Positions 1 through 14,211 of a stretch of 64,000 nt of DNA are shown in pieces (position 1 is the stretch's first letter; each line of letters begins with the position of its first letter). Below the pieces are notes generated by a model, which searched no databases, was not told the origin of the DNA, and saw nothing but the letters and a program-made list of their open reading frames with translations. A program made the translations under genes and the position numbers. Source of the DNA: Antrodiella citrinella (lineage: Eukaryota; Basidiomycota; Agaricomycetes; Polyporales; Steccherinaceae); the NCBI GenBank assembly GCA_004802725.1, contig SGPM01000133.1, positions 1 through 64,000 of the forward strand. Reading direction: 5' to 3'.

Positions 1-75
1 GGCTGCGGTTTGCGTCGAGCGGATGAGCGAGACGGTGCGCCGGCGGTGCGCGCGCTGCGAGAGCGGCATAGGCAT
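1..75 (-). CDS. Possible 5' end of a gene leaving the left edge
   Basis: This is a tentative partial gene. On the minus strand an ATG at 75-73 opens a frame to the window edge, starting MPMPLSQRAHRRRT. It lies 12 bases past a good splice acceptor (cccgccag, ending at 88). A good donor (gtaagt, 155-150) would make 88-155 a 5'-leader intron. The pyrimidine-rich minus strand at 1.43-2.0 kb would fit an upstream promoter for such a gene. The peptide is basic and I do not recognise it. It could equally be untranslated leader. Confidence 0.25.
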   Translation of the reverse strand, partial: MPMPLSQRAHRRRTVSLIRSTQTAA

Positions 76-2045
76 CGTATGCAGATTCTGGCGGGAGATG
101 ACAATATTAATGGAAGGAAGCAAGGAGGGGGGGGGGAGATGTGAGAAGCACTTACGTTACGGAGTCAATCGTCAGTTGTGGGCGCGCAACGCGGCGGGGG
201 AGGCTTGAAAGAGAGGGAGGCAAGAACAGAACGCGATGTTCTTCCAAGTAGAAGCACGCAGGCTGTAAATAGGCGTGGGGGGGAGACCCCCAAGGGTGAT
301 CGGTACCGGTGATCTCTGGTAATCTGCAATCATCGCGGCAAGAGGTGGAATTTGACTTTGTGATGCCGTGCGCGTATACTGAGTTTAATGAATCGCGGAT
401 CGGGGAGGAGGTCGACGGTCTGGGACGGCGAGGCGAAGGACTAGCACTAGCACGCGTCTCGTCCAAAGACACGCTCTACTAGTACTTGAGCTTGAGCCGC
501 TCAGCGCAGAGAGGTTTCTCCGGAGCCACCATCAATGCATCAACGACCACAGCAACGAGACGACTATTATTATAATATTGGTATTGGTATTTGGCTCACC
601 GGCGGAAGGGAAAACTAATGAACAAACAAACAAACAAACACCACACCGCACGACAAACGACCACGAGATTAATATTGCGGTCCTCTGTGTGCGTCCACGA
701 TCGGAAGCATTCAAAGCAAACGGTGATCATGAACATGGGTGGAAGCAGAGTAAAGAGTGGCAAGTCTCACCACGTCTCTCACCGTCTCACCCTCCGAAAA
801 GCCAACCAGGAACCCTGCGGATTCAGACCGGCCCTGCCCACGAGAAAATACAATCTCACCTATTAAATAATATTGCGATCTTCGCTCCACCACAGCTCGC
901 GGAAGGCTGGAAGAGGAACAACACATGGGTTCGTGAGGCCCTGGCTCGGGTGTCATAACAGACTTTTTGTACACGTGAATCTTCACCGTGCCAGATTACG
1001 ACGAAGTGTATGTGCCAGTGTGTGTCCACCGTTCAAAAGAGCCGCAACAGCTTCCGCTGCTTGACCCAGATGAGCGCATCGAGTTGTACTCACTACTAGT
1101 AGGAGGTTTGGTTACTCACCATCCCAGTTACTACACCAGGTTTAGCAGGGTTTAGCTGATGAAGTTCGTGGCGTGCACCGTGACTTTTCCAAATGGACAT
1201 ACTACGCGAAATACATCCGCGAGAGGGGACGCTACGACCGGGCACTCAAAGAGACCCCGTACCCCTCCTCGAGATCTCGCGTACACGCCGGCGCCCACGA
1301 GACAATGAAAGAACGCACCAATCTTGCGTCACCTTTGAGATCCGAAAAGCAAGGAAGGCAAGGACGTCCTCGAGCTCATTGATAGAGCACAGAAACCGTC
1401 ACAAGTAATATGCGATGATAGTCATTCACAAAAAGACTCGAAAACCCCGACAACGACAACGACTTCAGAAGAGAAAACACAGGAATAACAGGTCGTGTTG
1501 TGACAATATGCACGTATGTATGGCATGGGTGGCAAGAAAAAACACAGAATAAGACGAAGGGATACACAGGCAGACACTAGAGGCTTGACAGAGGTGGAGA
1601 TGGAGAGTAGGCAGCAGCAACACACGTGGAGGAGGAGAGAACAGAGGAAAGGAGAAGTAGGAAGACAGAAGATGCGATATGTGTGGCAGGCGAGAGACAG
1701 AGGGAGCGAGGAAGACAGAGTTTGTGACAATGACCAGTGTGAGCGTGATTCGGTATGTTCGAGATGTCGATGGCGAGAGGAAGGCATTAGAGAATGAGTA
1801 AATGGTAACACAGGCAAAGAGGCATGCTTGGAACGGAGAAGGAAGAGCAAGCCGAGAGAAAAGCCAAGAAAGTTTCAAGAATGAGTTGTTCGTCGTGAAT
1901 GCGCGAAACGCACATTGAAGCAAAGGAGAACAGGCCGTGGAAGGAAGAAGTAATCTGAATCTTGAGGGATACGTACATTGTCCGATGGACCACAGCAAGG
2001 GAGAATGAGGCAAGCATTACCAAGAGCTACAGGGTGAGGAGGAAC
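76..2045. other. Intergenic stretch, low-complexity tracts
   Basis: I find no convincing gene. The stretch holds a poly-G run near 127-136, a (CAAA)n microsatellite at about 620-642, and a long purine-rich tract on the plus strand from about 1,430 to 1,960. The ORFs in that tract are skewed in composition (Ser/Leu/Pro/Cys-rich on the minus strand) and look like by-products of base bias. Part of it is presumably 3' UTR of the LARP gene ending at 2,046. Confidence 0.5.
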
Positions 2046-5000
2046 CTAAGTCGCTGTCGCCGTGACAGGAACCTTGCGTTCTGGGGTCCACGACCCCTGA
2101 TCCTTCCCCATAACGAACTCGACCTCCTCCTCCGACAGCTCGTCTTCGTCGTCATCGTCGTCTTCATCGTGACTGGTACTCGTACCGCTGCCCGTCTCCT
2201 CAAACTCCGGATGCGCATACGACTGATATGTATACTCATCTGACGTCGACTCCGACGACGTCACTTCCACCGTGCTCGGCGGTGCAGCTGGCAGGACGTA
2301 TTGTTGCCAAGCCCGCATTCGCACAAAGTCACCTCTCACTTCAACCAGAGAGGAGAGCATGAGGACGTCCCGGACAAGTTGCAGATCAACCGTCAATTGT
2401 TTGACTCGGTTGAACGACGCAATGAGGGGTATGGAAATCCATCCTCGAGAATCCATCTGTATAACGAGCATTAGATATGAAAACTGTCAATGTATGCGTG
2501 ACCTACCTGTGTTTTGAGATAAAAGTCTTGTGCGAGATTTTGCGCGCTGAGATAGTACTCTAGCTGACCCAGGAGGTAATACCTTGTCGGATCCAAAGGG
2601 AACGAAAGTACGGACTGAGGCATTGGAAGAGGTGGAGCAGCCTGTGCGGACGTCGGTGTCAGCGCAGTCACAGGTGTGGGCGGTATAGGCACATATGGAT
2701 ACGCCGCATAGTCGTATCCCAGAGGATGGAAGTATGTCGTCCCCTGCGGTGGTGGTGCCGCATAATACCCTGGATCAGCAGGGGGAGCCATAGGTTGCTG
2801 TGAAATGGTGAATGGTGGTCGTGGTGACTGGCCCTGCGGATACCCGCCCCTAGCCATGTTCCGTCCACTATATCCTCTACCTGCAAATCCGCCGCTCACA
2901 CCGCGCCCACGACGACCAGCGAATCCACCTCGTTCATGACTAGATCCTCGATCGTAGCCGTAACCGCCATACGACCCTCTCCTCGGCTTGCCAGCGCTGT
3001 AATCTCTCGGGGAGTATTCTCGGTCCCGCCCACCAGGCGGTGCCAAACCTGCGCCATTGTGGACCCGTCCGAATCCGTATCCGTAGTTCTTCACTTCCCA
3101 TTCGTCGGCAGTCATCCGATACTCACCCGACGGCGATACCATCGAAGCACTCGATTGAGGATGTAAAGCAGATGGTGAATGCGAGGGAAATGGTGGCACG
3201 CCGTTAGGCATACCAACGGAGATTGGTGGTACTTGCATACGAGGTATGTATTGCGGTGGTCGGGATATTGACGGTAGTGGTGCGGCCACGTCGATTAACG
3301 ACGCCGTCGACTGAGGTTCAGGCGGTGGTTGGACTGGGCCTGCACCGTTGGGCTGAGTAGGTGTTTCGAATGCCCCTTGGTCAGTAGATCTCGTATCCTC
3401 GGCACCATCATGTTGAGTTGTGCCGAACTCCCAGGTTGGTTTCACAGAATCAGTTAGGTCAATAACCTTGACAGTCCCTACAGGGTCTTCTGTCACCCCA
3501 CCCGTGCTATCCATTGACGTTTCACCCTGCTGTGACGATCCCTCCAACCTGGCGGGCGCGGTATTCCCCCGTTCATGGCTAGTTCCGACAACCTTGGGAT
3601 GTGTCTTGGAACGTGCTCGAGGTGGGCCATTCTCTCCTGCATTGAGACCGATAGAAAACACGGGGAAGGACTTTTCTCCGCCTTCTTCTTCTTGTTCTGC
3701 AATTTTCGCTTCAGGAACATCCGCCTCCTGAATCGGAGGACTAGGCGTTTTGTTGGCTACGGTGCGTTTGATGGTACCAAAGCTGAGCTCTCTAGCCTGT
3801 CCGTCCCCGAGACGCGCCGCGTCTGGTTCTGATCCTTGAGTAGCAACAGCGTGAGTAGTAGGAGACGGCGAGAAAAAGCCAACCTCACGATATCCTGCTA
3901 CAGCCTCTGACTGACCAGGAGGAGGTGGGCGAGACATCATCGTTGGAGGCGGCATACCATCAGCTTGTTGAACATCCCTAGATGTACTTGCACCAGGCAT
4001 CGAAGCAGGGGAATAGCCTGATTGATTGCTAGGTGAACGAGAGTGATGGTACTGCGGAGGGACCGGGTAGATGTTTGAGGGCTGTCCTTGAGGCATCCCT
4101 GCCCAAGGCATGTATGGTTGTGGCTGATAGTGATTGAATGCGTTGGGATGATACATAGCATAAGGCGGAGTTCCAGCGTAGCCAGGCATATTTGGCGGTT
4201 GCGAGTACGGATTGTGTGAGGGTGCGACGGGAGGCAGTCCGTAAGAACTTGCACTAGGTGAATTCGATGCATGCGTAGAGTGATACGAATGTGGCTGCGA
4301 GTTGCTGGCGCTGAGAGGTTGTGGTATACGCAAGTAGTACGGTTCACCAAGAGTATGCTCTGGATCGGGGTACGGTCGCAGATGGTCCATGACACCTGAT
4401 AACTGCTGTCCGACGTTCGACATATCGAAGGGTGTTCCCGAAACCATAAGAGCTTCAGCTGGCTGAAGAGATCGCACCACTGTTTGGGGTGAAGGGACTC
4501 TGGAAGATCGGACGCTCCTATTCCGTGATACATCGCCGCCGGGTCTTGTGGTGCTTCCATCTTCAGGCAATCGCCGGCCTCCACGCGAAGATGACTGGAG
4601 TCGGGGACTAGAATGCGTGCTACCAACTCTACTATGAACCTGGGAATGGGATGCAGAGCCAGAATGCGGTTGCTGGACACGCATGTCAGAGGATGAGTGG
4701 GTTCGACTTTGGCCTTGGGAGGCTTGACCAGAAGTAGAACCCGCATTTGATCCAGAACCTGACGCCGGCTTTGATCCCTGCGAGGGCTTGGCTGTATGTT
4801 GCTGAGAAGAGCGAGAGCGAGAATGTCCGGCTGAACGTTGCGAAGAGTGCTGCCGGTGCTCGTCAGCGGCGGCTTGTAGCTCCTCCGGTGGAATTGGAAC
4901 CCATTTCGGCTTTTCACCTGAAAGATACGCAAGTGTAAGATAATCAGGATCATGGCAGACTACACATATTAAACGCAAAAATTCGCGATGAAGTATGTGT

Positions 5001-5837
5001 ACCCGAATGAGGGAACGAAGGAGGCAGAATTCGCCACGTACTCTTCTTCGGGATGATAATTGACTCATTCTTATCTTCCTCCTTCCCCTTCTTCCCCTCC
5101 TCTTTTGTAGAATCCGCAACATCATCGCTTAATGACAGCGGTGGTGGTACGGGCGAGACTGACATGCCAACGGTCGGCCAAGAGGTAGCATCGTCGACAG
5201 AAGGTGGCAGCACTCCTGGTAGGACTTGGGGAGATACGTTTTTCGCTGTTTGAATATTGGCACCGTTCCCGTTGACATTCGGCCGATGTGAGGGTGAAGC
5301 TGCGGACAGCCCATTGGGCGCGGATGAGGATGCCTGTGAACTATTGACATCCTGTGCACCGTGAGAATGCGCGTTTTGAGGGCCCAATGCCGTCTGAGGC
5401 TGGGTTGTGGCGCGAGCTTGAGCCATTTGTTCCTTCCGGATACTCCAAAAGTTCGTCGCAGGAGCCGCAGTAGGTTTTTGGGAAGGTTCAGACGAAGCCA
5501 CGCCGGAAGAAGAAGCAACATGTTGGGGGTTCACGTCACCTGAGGACTCTTTTACAAGAGTGTCACCATTGGAAGAAGGTAACGGTTGCAGAGGCGAGTG
5601 GTTGTTTGCGAGTCCGCGGGACAAGGCTTTGGTACTTTCTGTCTCGGACACAGGTTTGGGAGCAGCTACTGCAGATGGAGTGATGGACACTGTAGTTACC
5701 GGAGGAGGTATAGACGTTGTTGGGGGAGCACGGGGAGTAGGCGAGGATTGAGCATTGAGATTGCGGGCCTTCTTCGCTCTATCCGCGTACGATAGCACCG
5801 GCTGTTTCTGAGATATGGCTGGTGAAGGTGACACCAT
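2046..5837 (-). CDS. LARP1-like protein with C-terminal La motif
   Basis: Three exons (5042-5837, 2507-4917, 2046-2456) give 1,205 residues. About the first 1,000 residues are disordered and rich in Ser, Pro and Gln. An Arg-Gly/Gly-rich stretch (RGG-type, such as GRRGRGVSGGFAGRG) lies about two thirds along. A winged-helix La motif follows at about 1045-1125, beginning RYYLLGQLEYYLSAQNLAQD and running through GWISIPLIASFNR. The extreme C-terminus is acidic (Asp/Glu runs) and may contact partners. The intron at 2457-2506 splits the La motif right after FYLKTQ. Family knowledge: LARP1/Slr1/Sro9 proteins bind mRNA, including 5'-TOP or poly(A) regions, and tune translation and stability in the cytoplasm. 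I chose the ATG at 5837 because it opens the long frame (MVSPSPAISQKQPVLSYADR). The family call is firm; the exact subfamily is inferred. Confidence 0.9.
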
Positions 5838-6603
5838 GGGCAGAAAATCCTACTCCGTGTATGCACGAGCCGACAGAAATGTGGCAAGAAGAGGATGGTT
5901 GGTAAGACGCGGACAGTATGCGCTAATCGATTCGGATGATATTCCAGAAGACGACTGTGTTCAGGAGAGCACGAGATGATTCAGAGCCAAACCTAGTACA
6001 CGTAGAGAATGCGTTGGCGTGAGAGGCGAGATGGCGACCAGCTAGAGGGCGCAAGCGGGAGATTCCACTGTCGGGGATGATGGCGTCGAGGACGTCGGGA
6101 ACAGGTTACGCAGGTCGAGACGTCCACAGTTTCTCCTCAGCGGTTTCTCACGTGACTAATTCTCACGTGGAAAGCTCCGGCCATCGCCCCTGCTGCATCG
6201 CTCTTTTTTTCGTAATGCAAGACTTCAAAAAGCTTCGGAGAAATACTACGAGGTAAGATTATGCTAGCTCAAAGTCAGTCTGACCAGTAGTGTCCGAGCA
6301 ACAATAAAGTACACGGGCAACTTGCTATAGCAAGGACGAGAATATCATGAATTCGCGAGTCGTAACTTTAATATATCGTATCGACCATGATGAGCAGTTG
6401 AGGCCCAAGCACTCGACAACCCCACACACCAACCACCTACCGCATCCCCAGGACCGGCCAATCAATGATGAGACGTTGAGTCTCGTGTCCTTCTCATATT
6501 GCGGATGTTAAGATCCCGCGTAAATACGTCTGTCGAAGGCTCGTTGAGGCCGACCATGCACGCAACACACCACACTTCGCACCGCGCGATAGATATGCAA
6601 CGC
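5838..6603. other. Intergenic: LARP promoter and SAHH 3' region
   Basis: This 766-bp gap separates two minus-strand genes. It should contain the upstream region of the LARP gene and the 3' UTR of SAHH. I see no further ORF or RNA gene in it. Confidence 0.5.
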
Positions 6604-8457
<1,854 letters not shown>

Positions 8458-8732
8458 TATGAAGAATGTGTTTTGGGGAGGAAAATGGAGAGAATGAGAT
8501 GGTAAAGAGCAACCAACGCAGGAGTTGAGAAAAACGTGCGCGCCTTATGAAGAGGACGAGATCGATGGGCGCGTATTCCACGTGTCTGTGGTGGCTGAAA
8601 CAACTGAGTCTCACCGTCTCTTGGTCTGCTGCCAGTCACTGAATCAGAGTGCTCTCATCGCTCAAGTTGTCCGATGCAAGCTAGTTAATCTTACAATTTT
8701 TCTCTTCTACGTTTCAAGCTCCGGTCACTGCG
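8458..8732. promoter_or_regulatory. Shared SAHH / Som1-like upstream region
   Basis: The two ATGs face away from each other across 275 bp, so both promoters must lie here or overlap the 5' ends. I see no clear TATA box. Bidirectional control is inferred from spacing alone. Confidence 0.45.
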
Positions 8733-9113
8733 ATGGACCCAGCGAAGCCCAAGTGTAGACTGGCAGAAATCATCCAGTACAGCTGCAAGGAGGAGTATGA
8801 CGCCGACGGTGTTCCTACGCCCCGTTGCTGGCCTGTACCAAGGATATTCAGGTTGTAAGTTGGTATCTCTCATGAATTTTAGCTACCCACGGTTGACGCT
8901 GCCATGTCCCAGATGTCCCGGTCGACCAGCAGTGGAAGTGACCCGCTATGTGAACGTGGATATGAAAACAGGCGAGATTGATATCCCATCCACGTTGAAG
9001 TACGCAGCCTGTTGTACGTACTTGACATTCGCTGAATCTGTCGCTACAGTCATCAATTACCCAAAGCAAAGCCTTGGAGGGATGTCAAACGCTACGCTAG
9101 TAAAGAAGTCTGA
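8733..9113 (+). CDS. Som1-like mitochondrial protein
   Basis: Three exons (8733-8854, 8913-8999, 9050-9113) encode 90 residues. The product starts MDPAKPKCRLAEIIQYSC, continues with RCWPVPRIFRLCPGRPAVE and TGEIDIPSTL, and ends KPWRDVKRYASKEV. The pattern of paired cysteines, QYSC and PVPRIFR-C fits the fungal Som1 family. Som1 is a small partner of inner membrane peptidase (Imp1), which matures proteins sorted to the intermembrane space. An unspliced reading misses the true N- and C-termini. All three exons join in phase at standard GT-AG borders. The family name rests on remembered motif similarity, not a search; the gene itself is well supported. Confidence 0.78.
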
Positions 9114-11546
9114 AGAGCCTCGGGCATGAGATCATACAGATAATCAAAAGACTTTCTTTCACACTCAACGAGCCCTTGGATTGGGGAACGTATTTCCCAG
9201 ATGGTTAGACTCGTGGTTGACACGCACCCTCCATGCATTCTGTACATCGAACACGACAAGGCAAGACTGTCAAACAGCGTGGTGTATGCATACACGTTCG
9301 AAGAGACATCTTACCGTTTCCAGGCTTCCGCTTCTAGAGCAATTCATGTATGCAAGTATGGCACTCAGTACTATTCTAGTTCTTCACCATATATCTGATC
9401 ATTGACCTTGAAAGATATCTGTAATCGTCAGCCTTGTAACACACAAGGTTTTATCGACGGTCATGAGACGTCTTCATAGTCAGCCATGGAGGCTAAATGG
9501 TCTCGTCACTGGTTCTTACCCTCTGACTGTCCATCCGCGTCGTTCTTGGTCCCTTACGCCAGGCTCGACGATCCCGCGCTCTGTCAAGTGACACGGCCTC
9601 CTCACCGTTGTTCATGGCAATGGCTGGTGTAATGAGTGGTCGTGTACACTGCTTGAACGTGTTCCAGCGCGCGGCATCTACAAGATTATTGCGCGCTGTA
9701 CGGGCTATACTAGAACAGCTGATGATGTTGGTGGTAGACGCGGTGCGTCTGCACTCAGTACTCAGCTTTTGTCAATCTTGCTGTCCCTGTCTTTCGACCA
9801 ACAAAATATTTGGACACAGTCAATCTGTCTCGTGTGCTCTCCGTCGCGCTCTCGTGCGCTTTGATCTTAAGCAAAACAATGATTGGCATTCAGGCGCACT
9901 CAGTTCTCATTGACACCATCACTCCCGGTGATCACTTCGCAGGGCTGGTGACAACGTCTTTCTTGGCTCCATCTATCACGCTACTCTGATTCAGTGTCAT
10001 CATTTTTAGTATATTCGCAAACCATGGAGCCTGGAGCCTGAAGGGATCCTAAGGGATCGTCAAGCTTTATTGTGGCGATGCACTGTTGCCGTCGGAACCA
10101 TCACAACCGTTGTCCAAAGTACACTTTCGTACGGCATCTTCCTATAGTGTCCCGACAGATTTGAAGTGGCTAAACTACCATGCTTAGTCCTTACAGTATG
10201 CACGGATCTATTACCCTCCGCTGTGCAAACATGCTGATTTAGTTTCTATCGTACAGGCGCGAGTGTGTGAATGACTCGATCATGACATACTATGTGTCTA
10301 ACGCTGTGGAACATCTTAGACCTGCAACTGAGGCAGCTCTTCCGGCTGTCGTGCTGCCCCTCATACCCGACCGCGAGCAAGACACCCTGCAGTAGGGTAC
10401 TCCGAAGGGCCGTGCTTCTGAAACTATCGTGTTTATGTTCGAAGTGTCGGGGCCTGACCGTCGGCACATTCGCCTTTATCGTTGTTCGCATACGGACCGT
10501 CGATCTCAAGCGAGATTGTCCCCCGGGTTTGGGAAGACCCGGAAGAGTAGGACGGTGTAATACGGTCATTCGAGGACTTTTCTCGCTATGCCTGCTCTTG
10601 CAAGATGAAAATTATGTAGTAAATATTCAAGTCGCTACCATCATGACCTCGTGGTGAGTAACAGATGCTTTCCAGCGTAAAGCTAGAAAGTCTGATCCTC
10701 ACTGCTCAAGGAACTGTCGCTATCCTCTGAAGGATCGCTTTCAAAGGATGAAGACGAGATCAAATATGTTGTTTACGTAAGTCCCGTTGATCGTTGTGTT
10801 GTGGACAGCGTATTGAAGACGCCGGTTCTCCCCTTCGTCCTAACCTCAGCTCACTTTTCTCGAGGTTTGAGCTCTGTTCGTGGTGTATCGGATTGAGCAT
10901 ACGCTCAACTTCTATACACTCGCACTGAAGCACGACAATCGCATCCTAGCCGCATCCTACATCAGAGGAACACCATATGTTCATGCTCACAACGAGTTTG
11001 GTAGTGCACATCTTTCGTGGCGCAGCCGTAGCGATGGTTATCGACCACCGTCGTAGAGTAAGGTATCGCTTAGATTGTACGGTGTCCGTGATTTTGATCC
11101 ATCTCTTGAACAGCCGGTACGGTTTGCGTGACCTGTCAATTTTCGGTTCAAATCGTGATCCTTGTCCTTCACGACCTATGATCATCCACCTCCCGACCAA
11201 GTCATTCCGCTCATGACAACGGTGTAAGCAGGCCTCGCCGCCTTCAGTTGCATCTACGTTTGCTATGGGCACAGCATGGTCATCGATTATGCCGAGTCCG
11301 CACTACATATACTCGGGATGGACACAACACTCCTCCGTTTCCCCAGCATCACGGTTAGGTTCTCTGCTTCAACGGGTCGGTAGCTTGCTATCTTTCACCG
11401 CGCCACTTCTTCTTTCACTTTCACGTCACTTGTCCACCCGAGTTCTGTACCATCGAACTCTGGCGATCGGTCTTCACGTCTTCCTCCTCTATCTCTCTCA
11501 ACGATACAAACGTCATCCACGTTCAGTTCATCGAGAGACTTGAAGA
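9114..11546. other. 2.4-kb stretch without a recognisable gene
   Basis: Short open frames occur on both strands (for example 9608-9913 +, 10246-10569 -, 10946-11272 -). None gives a motif, a plausible composition or a phase-consistent spliced model. I saw no terminal repeats, poly(A) tail or reverse-transcriptase or transposase motif. It may hold an old degraded element, a non-coding transcript, or simply the long upstream region of the gene at 11,547. Confidence 0.5.
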
Positions 11547-12812
11547 ATGTCGCACTCATACGGATCGTGGTCGTCTTCAAACCCAAAAGACGACCAAAGA
11601 CAATACGTCAGTGGTGTACCCAGTACTGGGTCCACACGACGAAGTGGAAATGGTGATCAACAGCAAGCCTTTGCCTATACCGATACCTATATGCAGGTAA
11701 GTTCCTTCAATGTTATCACGCATTACTGCTGCTGATGCGACTGGAATTTTTAGCCTGATCAGTACAGACGTGGAGGTACGAGCCGTCCGGCTGCTATATC
11801 CTCCAGCTTGTCTGGGGCTATGGGCGATCTGCATATGTCTTCATCTAATAGTAATTCCCCTCCCTCCAACTCCTCCTCCCCATCAGGAATGGCTTGGACG
11901 CCTTCCCCGACATCCATGCCCGAAGGCTACCCCTCAGCCTCTGCTTCCGAGGCCGGTGCCTTCAATGCTTACCTTGGCAGTCCCCCGACACCGGTAACGG
12001 CTGGAGCCTCGTATGGTTCGTACACATACGGCGCTTCAGGCTATGTCGATAGTTCACCCGAGAGCCCCCACACACTCCCTTCCGGCGTCGCATCAGCGGG
12101 CTACCCTGATCAGCCACTCCTTTACGCTTCAGGCAGACAGCCTCAGGGTACCGCAGTGCTCTCTACGTCTCCTGTGCCCATCAGCCGCTCTTCTCGCTCC
12201 CATCCGGAGGCTGAGGTCCAACACTTGCGCAACAAAATTCGCGAGTTGGAGCTGATCAACAAATCGGCCAGGGAACGGGTCAGGGAGCTGGAGCACGAGG
12301 TAGCGCGTGTCAACTACACCGGATCGTCCACTTTAGCCATCAGCGGACTCCCATCGCCCATGCCAACGCCCACTTTGTCGACCTCTCACGGATTCCAGGA
12401 GAACTGGAAGGCACGCACCGACGCGCGCGTGAAGCTGTTCTGCTCGCTCAACCGCGCCGGTAACGCCCTTTGTGCCTGGCACGATTCACGCCGTGAGCGC
12501 CGTCAGTGGCCTCCCCGTAACGCCCCTCCGGGCTACCTCAACTGCGGGTGCTCTTACGAGGAAGCTCTCTTCGAAGAGAGCCTGTCGAGGCACGGAGTTG
12601 GCAGCTACCACCCCGGAGAGAGCGTCAGGATGGATCCTGCTCTCCGCAACCCCCTCCTGAAGCTGCTCCAAGTGCGGTACGGGTACCGTGACGGCGACTT
12701 CGAAAGAGACTCGGGCAGTGGCAACTGGCTCCAGGGTGAAGGCGCAGCGTATTGGGAATCCCGAGCAGCCACTGGCATTCGGAGACAAAACAGGAGCGAG
12801 AACAGTTCCTAG
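11547..12812 (+). CDS. Conserved basidiomycete protein, unknown role
   Basis: Two exons (11547-11696, 11754-12812) give 402 residues. The N-terminal 200 are low complexity (Ser, Pro, Gly, Tyr), as in transcription-factor-like or adaptor proteins. A short coiled coil (about EVQHLRNKIRELELINKS) sits near 215-245. The C-terminal 130 residues form a compact conserved-looking domain with RVKLFCSLNRAGNALCAWHD, RRERRQWPPRNAPPGYLNCG and VRMDPALRNPLLKLLQVRYG. I recall this domain from other mushroom-forming fungi as uncharacterised. The conserved Cys (FC, LC, NCGC) could bind metal or stabilise a fold; that is a guess. The ATG at 11547 leads directly into the open frame. Confidence 0.85.
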
Positions 12813-13243
12813 GCCCTAGGTCAAAAACTATGCCTGTACTCATCAGTAAGTGCTTTTTCATAGAATCTTTCCGTCACCCCATATTTTTGTATTGCGCATC
12901 ATCCCTATTGTTTCCATAGTCTTCTCGGTCTCTCTGTTCTGAACGCTCTACCCTACATCCTCTTATTATTCCATTCATTCACACGACCTCACTCTTTCTA
13001 ATCTACCACACTCGCTATTCAGTCTCGATTGCTGCTCGTTTTTATGTATCCATAACCGTCTCTGTTCTGTCTCTCGCCTTCGGGCACCCCAGTGTATCCA
13101 TAGTCACCATAGAAGTATTTATCACCCCCTGTAGCACGGTTTCATTTCCATTCCTAATTCATTTGTATCCATTAACATCCTTGCATGCATGATAGCGGAC
13201 GCACAGTTTCACGGTACGTCATTATCATTCTGCTCAACAATAG
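12813..13243. other. Intergenic between convergent ends
   Basis: Here two 3' ends face each other: the unknown gene on the plus strand and the GST pseudogene on the minus strand. The sequence is T- and C-rich with many ATCC/TTCC runs, as expected of 3' UTRs. No ORF of interest. Confidence 0.45.
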
Positions 13244-14211
13244 CTAGAGTTTCGGGGGGCCGTAGACGTCACGGTACTCCCCGCCTTTCTCGAGAACTCT
13301 CTTGTACGCCGGTCTGTGAAGCAAGGTACAGGTTAAATAGGTTCGGAGGTTTAACTCCCGTTTCCAGCTCACCGCTCAAACATCCGTTTGGCGTAGGCTT
13401 TGGTGTTTGGCCCCAGCATATCAGGCGCGGTCGTCGTCCAGAACTCCAACGGGAAGGAGTCATCATGAAATCAGCAGCTGTGGGTTCGGGACCGCCCGCA
13501 AGCCACTGCTTGCTGTTTTTCGCTGGGTGATCCTCGATCTGGGGCAAACTTAATCAGTATGTATGCTGAATAATCAGGTCAGATGTACCATCTTGGCATT
13601 GTCGTGAAGCCTATATGTGACCTTCTCCATGAGGATCCCGCATACAAGTCGCACAATGGGACGAAGTACAAACGACACTCGTTGCGAAAAATTCATGTAG
13701 ACGAACATGCTGACCAGGACAGGCATCAGAGTTCCCTCGACACAGTGTTTGACTGGCCGTATCGCGATGTAAGCGTCAAACATAAACACGACGTTGACTC
13801 ATTTAGCAGACTTACAGTAAAGGTCATCAAGTTTCCCAGTCTGCGGTGGCTGGAATTTTGCACAGGCGTCGTACTTCTCCAGAATATAATCTATGAATAT
13901 GGCATTAATCTGACCTCGGGGCAGTGTGAAATCTGGCATGAACACGTACCAACGATAGCACCGCTCTCTCCGAGAGTGGTATCACCGTCCTGGATAGCGG
14001 GTGCTACCCCTAAAGGGTACACCTCCCTATACTCGGGGCAAGATAAGTCGGGGTTGCGCTGGTACTTCTGAATCTCGTATGGGACTTCGAGCTCTTCCTA
14101 CAGATGATATTCAGCTTTGAAACATGAAGATGACGATGAACGGATTGAACGTACCAACAACTACAAAAGCCGTTGAGAGCGAGAGTCGTTCAGATAATGC
14201 ATCGTGATCAT
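13244..14211 (-). pseudogene. Glutathione S-transferase pseudogene
   Basis: This tandem copy of the GST at 14.6-15.5 kb keeps the same exon plan but has two breaks. In exon 1 the frame MITMHYLNDSRSQRLL is followed by TAG (14161-14163) where the paralogue has TGG (Trp). In the fifth exon, two extra bases near 13456-13462 after the FMM codons shift the frame; the old frame then resumes as FPLEFWTTTAPDMLGPN. Other parts are intact, including EELEVPYEIQKYQRNPD, ESGAIV, the EGTLMP helix and the ending RVLEKGGEY. An alternative donor just before the TAG would shift the frame, so splicing does not rescue it. It could still be transcribed. Sequencing error at both sites is possible but unlikely. Confidence 0.85.

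Noticed and set aside
1422..2013. Long overlapping minus-strand frames (142 and 182 codons)
   Set aside because: Products are skewed to Ser, Leu, Pro, Cys and Phe from a pyrimidine-rich strand, with no motif and no splice support. They look like composition artefacts.
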